Part shown: positions 60,609-64,000 of the stretch, in pieces
Layout: each line of letters begins with the position of its first letter
How positions within the stretch are numbered: the first letter of the stretch is position 1
Notes under the pieces: generated by a model
Database searches by the model: none
The model's input: only the letters and a program-made list of their open reading frames with translations
What the model was told of the DNA's origin: nothing
Program-made: the position numbers and the translations under genes
NCBI GenBank assembly: GCA_026874595.1
Contig: CM049306.1
Location: forward strand, 84,348,142 to 84,412,141
Direction: 5' to 3'
From: Sipunculus nudus
Taxonomy: Eukaryota > Annelida > Sipuncula > Golfingiida > Sipunculidae
Length of the DNA stretch: 64,000 bases

Positions 60609-62095
60609 CAATCAGGGCCGGTCCGTCCATTTAGGTTAGAAAAGGCAGGTGTCCAGGGCACATACTTCACGATGAAAGGAGGGGGCGTAGGGAAACTGAC
60701 GTTTCATGGAGCTATAGGACCTTGGTGAATTTTCAGACCCGTTTCTTTACACTTAATATCATTAGAAAGATCAGTTAGAGTATTCTACTGGTACAGTTAT
60801 TAGTATCTAAATGTTTTAATCAGCATTCATATTCTGACGTGACATCGATGTATTTATCAAGAGTATTTCAGACTTAACTTAGAGTCAACATCAACCTTTT
60901 GGTCAAATGTTTGGTAAACATCACCAGGTGAGCAGGTATTAATAATGTTACTATCAGTAAACAGCTTTATTTTGAATACAACTGCATGCTAAAAATCATT
61001 TTTTATACCTGTGTGAATAAATAGAAATGTGCTTAAACTCGTCTCGGATTGCTTTTTGTTGTAATAATACAAGTTGTGCCATCAGTACTTTCGAAAATTG
61101 TTTGTGCATATCTAAGGTGGATTTTGACACTCACAACTGATCATTTTGTTTCTGTACACGTACCGAATGGTTTCAGATAATAAAATTGATACAGAGTATG
61201 TATTTGACCTATTTCTTGGTCACCCTGAGACGTTTAAACACAGTCAATAAATCGATCATAAAAATGTAGGCCTATAACAAAATGTGAAATTACACCGTAT
61301 TGGTCCATTATGATGACTAATTCATTAAATTTGTATATATGGTTTTCCTTGAAATATGTTTTGCACATTGATCTTCGATATATTAACAGATGGAACTTGC
61401 AGTTTCTTCTTATGTTTTGACAAACGTAATGGTTATTTTGAGACTCACAAATAACACTTATCACACAGAAAAAAAGTCCTTCAAGTTTATCCGTTTGTAT
61501 CGCACTTTACATCCTTACCACGGCTTGGAGCTTCTTCATTTTCAGTTTTCGCCATGCAAGCCTTATAATTATAATTTCTTAACAAAAAAAAAAAAAACTT
61601 GACTGAGGAGCGCACCGGTGATTGGTGACAGACTTAAGTAAAGTACAAAATAGTCCCGACAATATGTGATAGGCGTCAACCGCTTGGAGTATATAACTTA
61701 ACGGGTTATATAATGTGTCACACGTCGAATCTTAGTGCGTTAGGTATTACCATAAAAACTGAAATAAATTCAGTTTATTTAGTTTAATTGATCGAGGAAA
61801 TAAGCTATAGGTATAACTTGTATTGTTTATTTATTTGTTTATTTTTATTTGGTGGGGAGGCCGAGGCATTGAAAGCTGCTAAAGGCTGGAGAGCTTGTGG
61901 ACCACAGACAGATGGTTGGACCCAGAGATTGGTCACTTTAATTATATTTGTTATAGCAGTACTGTGGGGTCAGAAACTACGCACACAGATTAATTCGGGA
62001 TTGCAGAGCTTCAATGATTAACAAATTCAGGGAGTAATTATAATATATCTAAATCAAGAAGCAAATGCACATAATGATATGAATTAAATAAACTT
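60609..62095. other. Mostly unrecognised; transposon-end remnant
   Basis: CAGGGCCGGTCCGTCC at 60613 resembles one end of a hAT-type element, but no partner end was seen. The remainder is AT-rich sequence with chance frames (61234..61602, 61788..62021) lacking motifs. Confidence 0.35.
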
Positions 62096-62330
62096 GCCAG
62101 GGGGCCTAGACAGTCGAGTGATAAAACGCTTGGCTCCCTCCGCTGGCGACCCGGGTTCGATCCACGGCCTGGCTATATATGAGAGTTGGTTAGAGTGGCC
62201 CGTCCGAGGTCGGTAGGTTTCTCCGGGTTCTCCTGTTTCCTCCGCCGCAACAAACTACCGAACGCCATCATACGAGTAAATGAGAGTAATAATTATCCCA
62301 ACTAGTTGTACAATCCATGTAATATAAATG
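62096..62330 (+). mobile_element. tRNA-derived SINE
   Basis: The head (62096..62173) folds like a tRNA: GCCAGG/CCTGGC acceptor pairs, an A-box-like TAGACAGTCGAG, and a perfect B box GGTTCGATCC (62154..62163) with a T-arm carrying one mismatch. A body with GGTAGGTTTCTCCGGGTTC and CTCCTGTTTCCTCC follows, phrases typical of conserved SINE central domains in invertebrates (family knowledge). The anticodon arm is poor, so a working tRNA is unlikely. The 3' end is uncertain. Confidence 0.75.
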
Positions 62331-63311
62331 TTTAATATTTAAACAATTATGACCTTCAAAACCATTAGAGTGCCGTGAATTAAATAACACATTTTGTTGA
62401 CTCTTCTTTATTCCATAACTAATAATTTTCACAATAAATAAACGGGTAGAATAAATGAATTCTTAGAAGCACAATTGATCGATTGAATTAATGTGACCAA
62501 ATATTAACATGACTCCTAGAATTTTGATGTAGAACTGTTCCCAAAACGAATCAAAGTTAACCAAGAAGAAGGGTGTATCAGCAATTAATCATGGTACCCC
62601 TACTGCTGCTGAGTGTAGGTCTGGCTTACCGGCTGATTCCTTTGTATCTTTCTATTAATTCAAAGAAAAATTCCTCAATGTACATAATGATACATTTCTA
62701 TGCTTATTGATTTTACTTCTAACATAAGTGAGACAATCGACATGCCAGAGTGTTGTGCTATGAATATCGAGAGCCGCTGTACGATGCAAATATTTTCGTC
62801 TTTTTATATGGTCTCGTGGCCTACAGGTACGCTTCACGTATAATAAAAAGAGACCATTTGTAAGCTATATATTTGTGTAATTTTAAAAAAACACCTATAC
62901 CATGCGAGAAAATTTCCGGTGTAACCTAATATATTGGAAAATCGCCCTGCACATTTGTTGAATTTCTGACCGCATGAATACAGGTATGTCACGCAGTTGT
63001 ATCTGGACGATGGCCAACTTATACGCGGCACAAGAAATGACTGGTTACTATAGAAATTGGATTTACATTCGGTGTTTCCGTACACATGTCCTTTTGGTGT
63101 TAATTCTTCACATGTTGCCTAATGCTAAGATTACCGGCTTGTCACAATGATATCGATGCAATAGGATGAATGGCCCTTGCAATGTAATTTTGTCAGCTGA
63201 GGTCATTTACCATTTGTACCATTTACAATGACGCGTGTAGTTAAAGCAGAGGAAGCTACACGATATGTAGGGCAGCACAAGGGACCCTGAAACGGCACCG
63301 TTCAGGTGACC
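62331..63311. other. Nothing recognised
   Basis: AT-rich, apparently single-copy sequence. A short frame from ATG at 62590 (MVPLLLLSVGLAYR) is signal-like but isolated. Confidence 0.35.
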
Positions 63312-63399
63312 ATGGGGTGCTATAACAAACTACAGGTTATAATAGAGGTTACTCAGAGGCATCCTCCTACCAGCAAAGATCTGGCTGCTCTGCTGTCAG
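63312..63399 (+). CDS. Possible first coding exon of another gene
   Basis: ATG in good context (GACCATGG) opens 29 codons, MGCYNKLQVIIEVTQRH and then LAALLS, ending at a CAG/GTATAC donor. The sequence is non-repetitive and protein-like, and would be divergent from BAP1. No next exon is visible before the window end and no family was recognised. The following bases from 63430 are a dispersed repeat. Confidence 0.3.
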
Positions 63400-63429
63400 G
63401 TATACCTTGATTCATTGAGGCGCTCTTGC

Positions 63430-63725
63430 ATCTATTTCATGGATATGAACAAAGCAATTTAACCAACCGAATGAATAGCGTATGTTTGCTTTTATAAGCA
63501 GCTCCCGTTACAGATGTGATGCTAATTTTGGCTCACACGTTTTCAGTAAAGCCAGAAAGGCAATGAGAATTTGACCTATTAAATAAAGCCTTGTAAACTC
63601 ATTCCGTTTCAAGTGCATATCTTCTTGTGCAGATTGCGAGTAAACGGCGTATTTTCTACATAAGGTCGTAGGATTTGATTTGCAGTTGTTGATTTTGTCC
63701 TGAACGCTTGCAGGCCTGTTAATAT
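63430..63725. repeat. Dispersed repeat, diverged copy of 45150..45480
   Basis: Shares ordered short phrases with the intron 4 copy, including TGAGAATTTGACC and TTCTTGTGCAGAT. The last 275 bases of the window show nothing recognisable. Confidence 0.45.
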
Positions 63726-64000
63726 TTTAAAATGAAATTAGTGCGAGAGCGGCTCGTTGAAACAAAGTATCTGGATCGGCCAGATCTTTATCATTTATTC
63801 TGAGGAAAACTTAGAAATTTTCTGGATTTACACTTTATTGCCAGTACTTGCAATGTAGCCAACCTTTGTATTTGCATACACTGCTATATACATTCCACCC
63901 CGCCATAATTTCACTTAGTCTAATAATGATTAAATTTTCTAAAACAATCATGAAATTTTTGTCATTGGTATCCGCAGATTTGGGACTTATATCAATATGA

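Noticed and set aside
62096-62173. Functional tRNA gene
   Set aside because: The anticodon arm does not fold well and a SINE-like body follows directly, so a SINE head is the better reading.

Overview
The window is AT-rich animal nuclear DNA: genes are split into short exons with GT-AG splice sites, introns reach 16.4 kb, and interspersed repeats are very dense. Bacterial gene structure is absent. The repeats (Helentron-like elements with tandem-repeat cores and a terminal stem-loop, similar in plan to the bivalve 'pearl' elements) and the BAP1 sequence suggest a mollusc, probably a bivalve. Species cannot be assigned from the sequence alone.

Two genes can be supported. (1) At the left end, plus strand, 4344..5952 is the terminal coding exon of a Pro/Gln/Ser/Met-rich protein that I do not recognise; its 3' UTR runs to a poly(A) signal near 7678. 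(2) On the minus strand, 56978..21332 is a complete BAP1 gene (nuclear deubiquitinase, UCH family). I assembled it from 12 exons; all 11 introns have GT-AG borders and compatible phases, giving 693 residues with Cys90/His168/Asp183 and the Gln84 oxyanion residue. The two genes converge tail to tail, separated by about 12 kb of repeats. The BAP1 start lies next to a CpG-rich stretch (56979..57200) that is probably the promoter. Two further coding-looking segments (9676..9930 minus, 63312..63399 plus) are only tentative.

The rest is mostly mobile-element sequence. 1..2760 and 13.8..17.7 kb hold related tandem-monomer repeats. Three copies of one Helentron-like (HINE-type) family occur (17737..19187, 49783..50272 reversed, 54539..55306), with a subterminal inverted repeat, a 3' stem-loop and a CTAG end. 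A second family begins AACAAGGGACCCATGGGTC, ends in a GGAC-rich tract plus an AGCTCAG...CTGAGCT stem-loop, and fills 11.1..12.6 kb and much of BAP1 intron 9. That intron also has a near-identical 2.78-kb tandem duplication (34116..39676). BAP1 intron 1 contains a 4.1-kb foldback element with arms of 1 kb or more and a non-repeat interior. Upstream of BAP1, 57.7..60.6 kb is a nest of TIR elements with a solo-LTR-like insertion that splits a (TA)n microsatellite.

Nothing here resembles a defence system or operon. The most interesting material is the repeat biology: two element families that share one architecture, a 12-bp palindrome (GGTGGCGCCACC) kept in otherwise different monomers, arrays of nuclear-receptor-like half-sites in the foldback arms, and a BAP1 exon layout that seems to match vertebrates across the catalytic domain.
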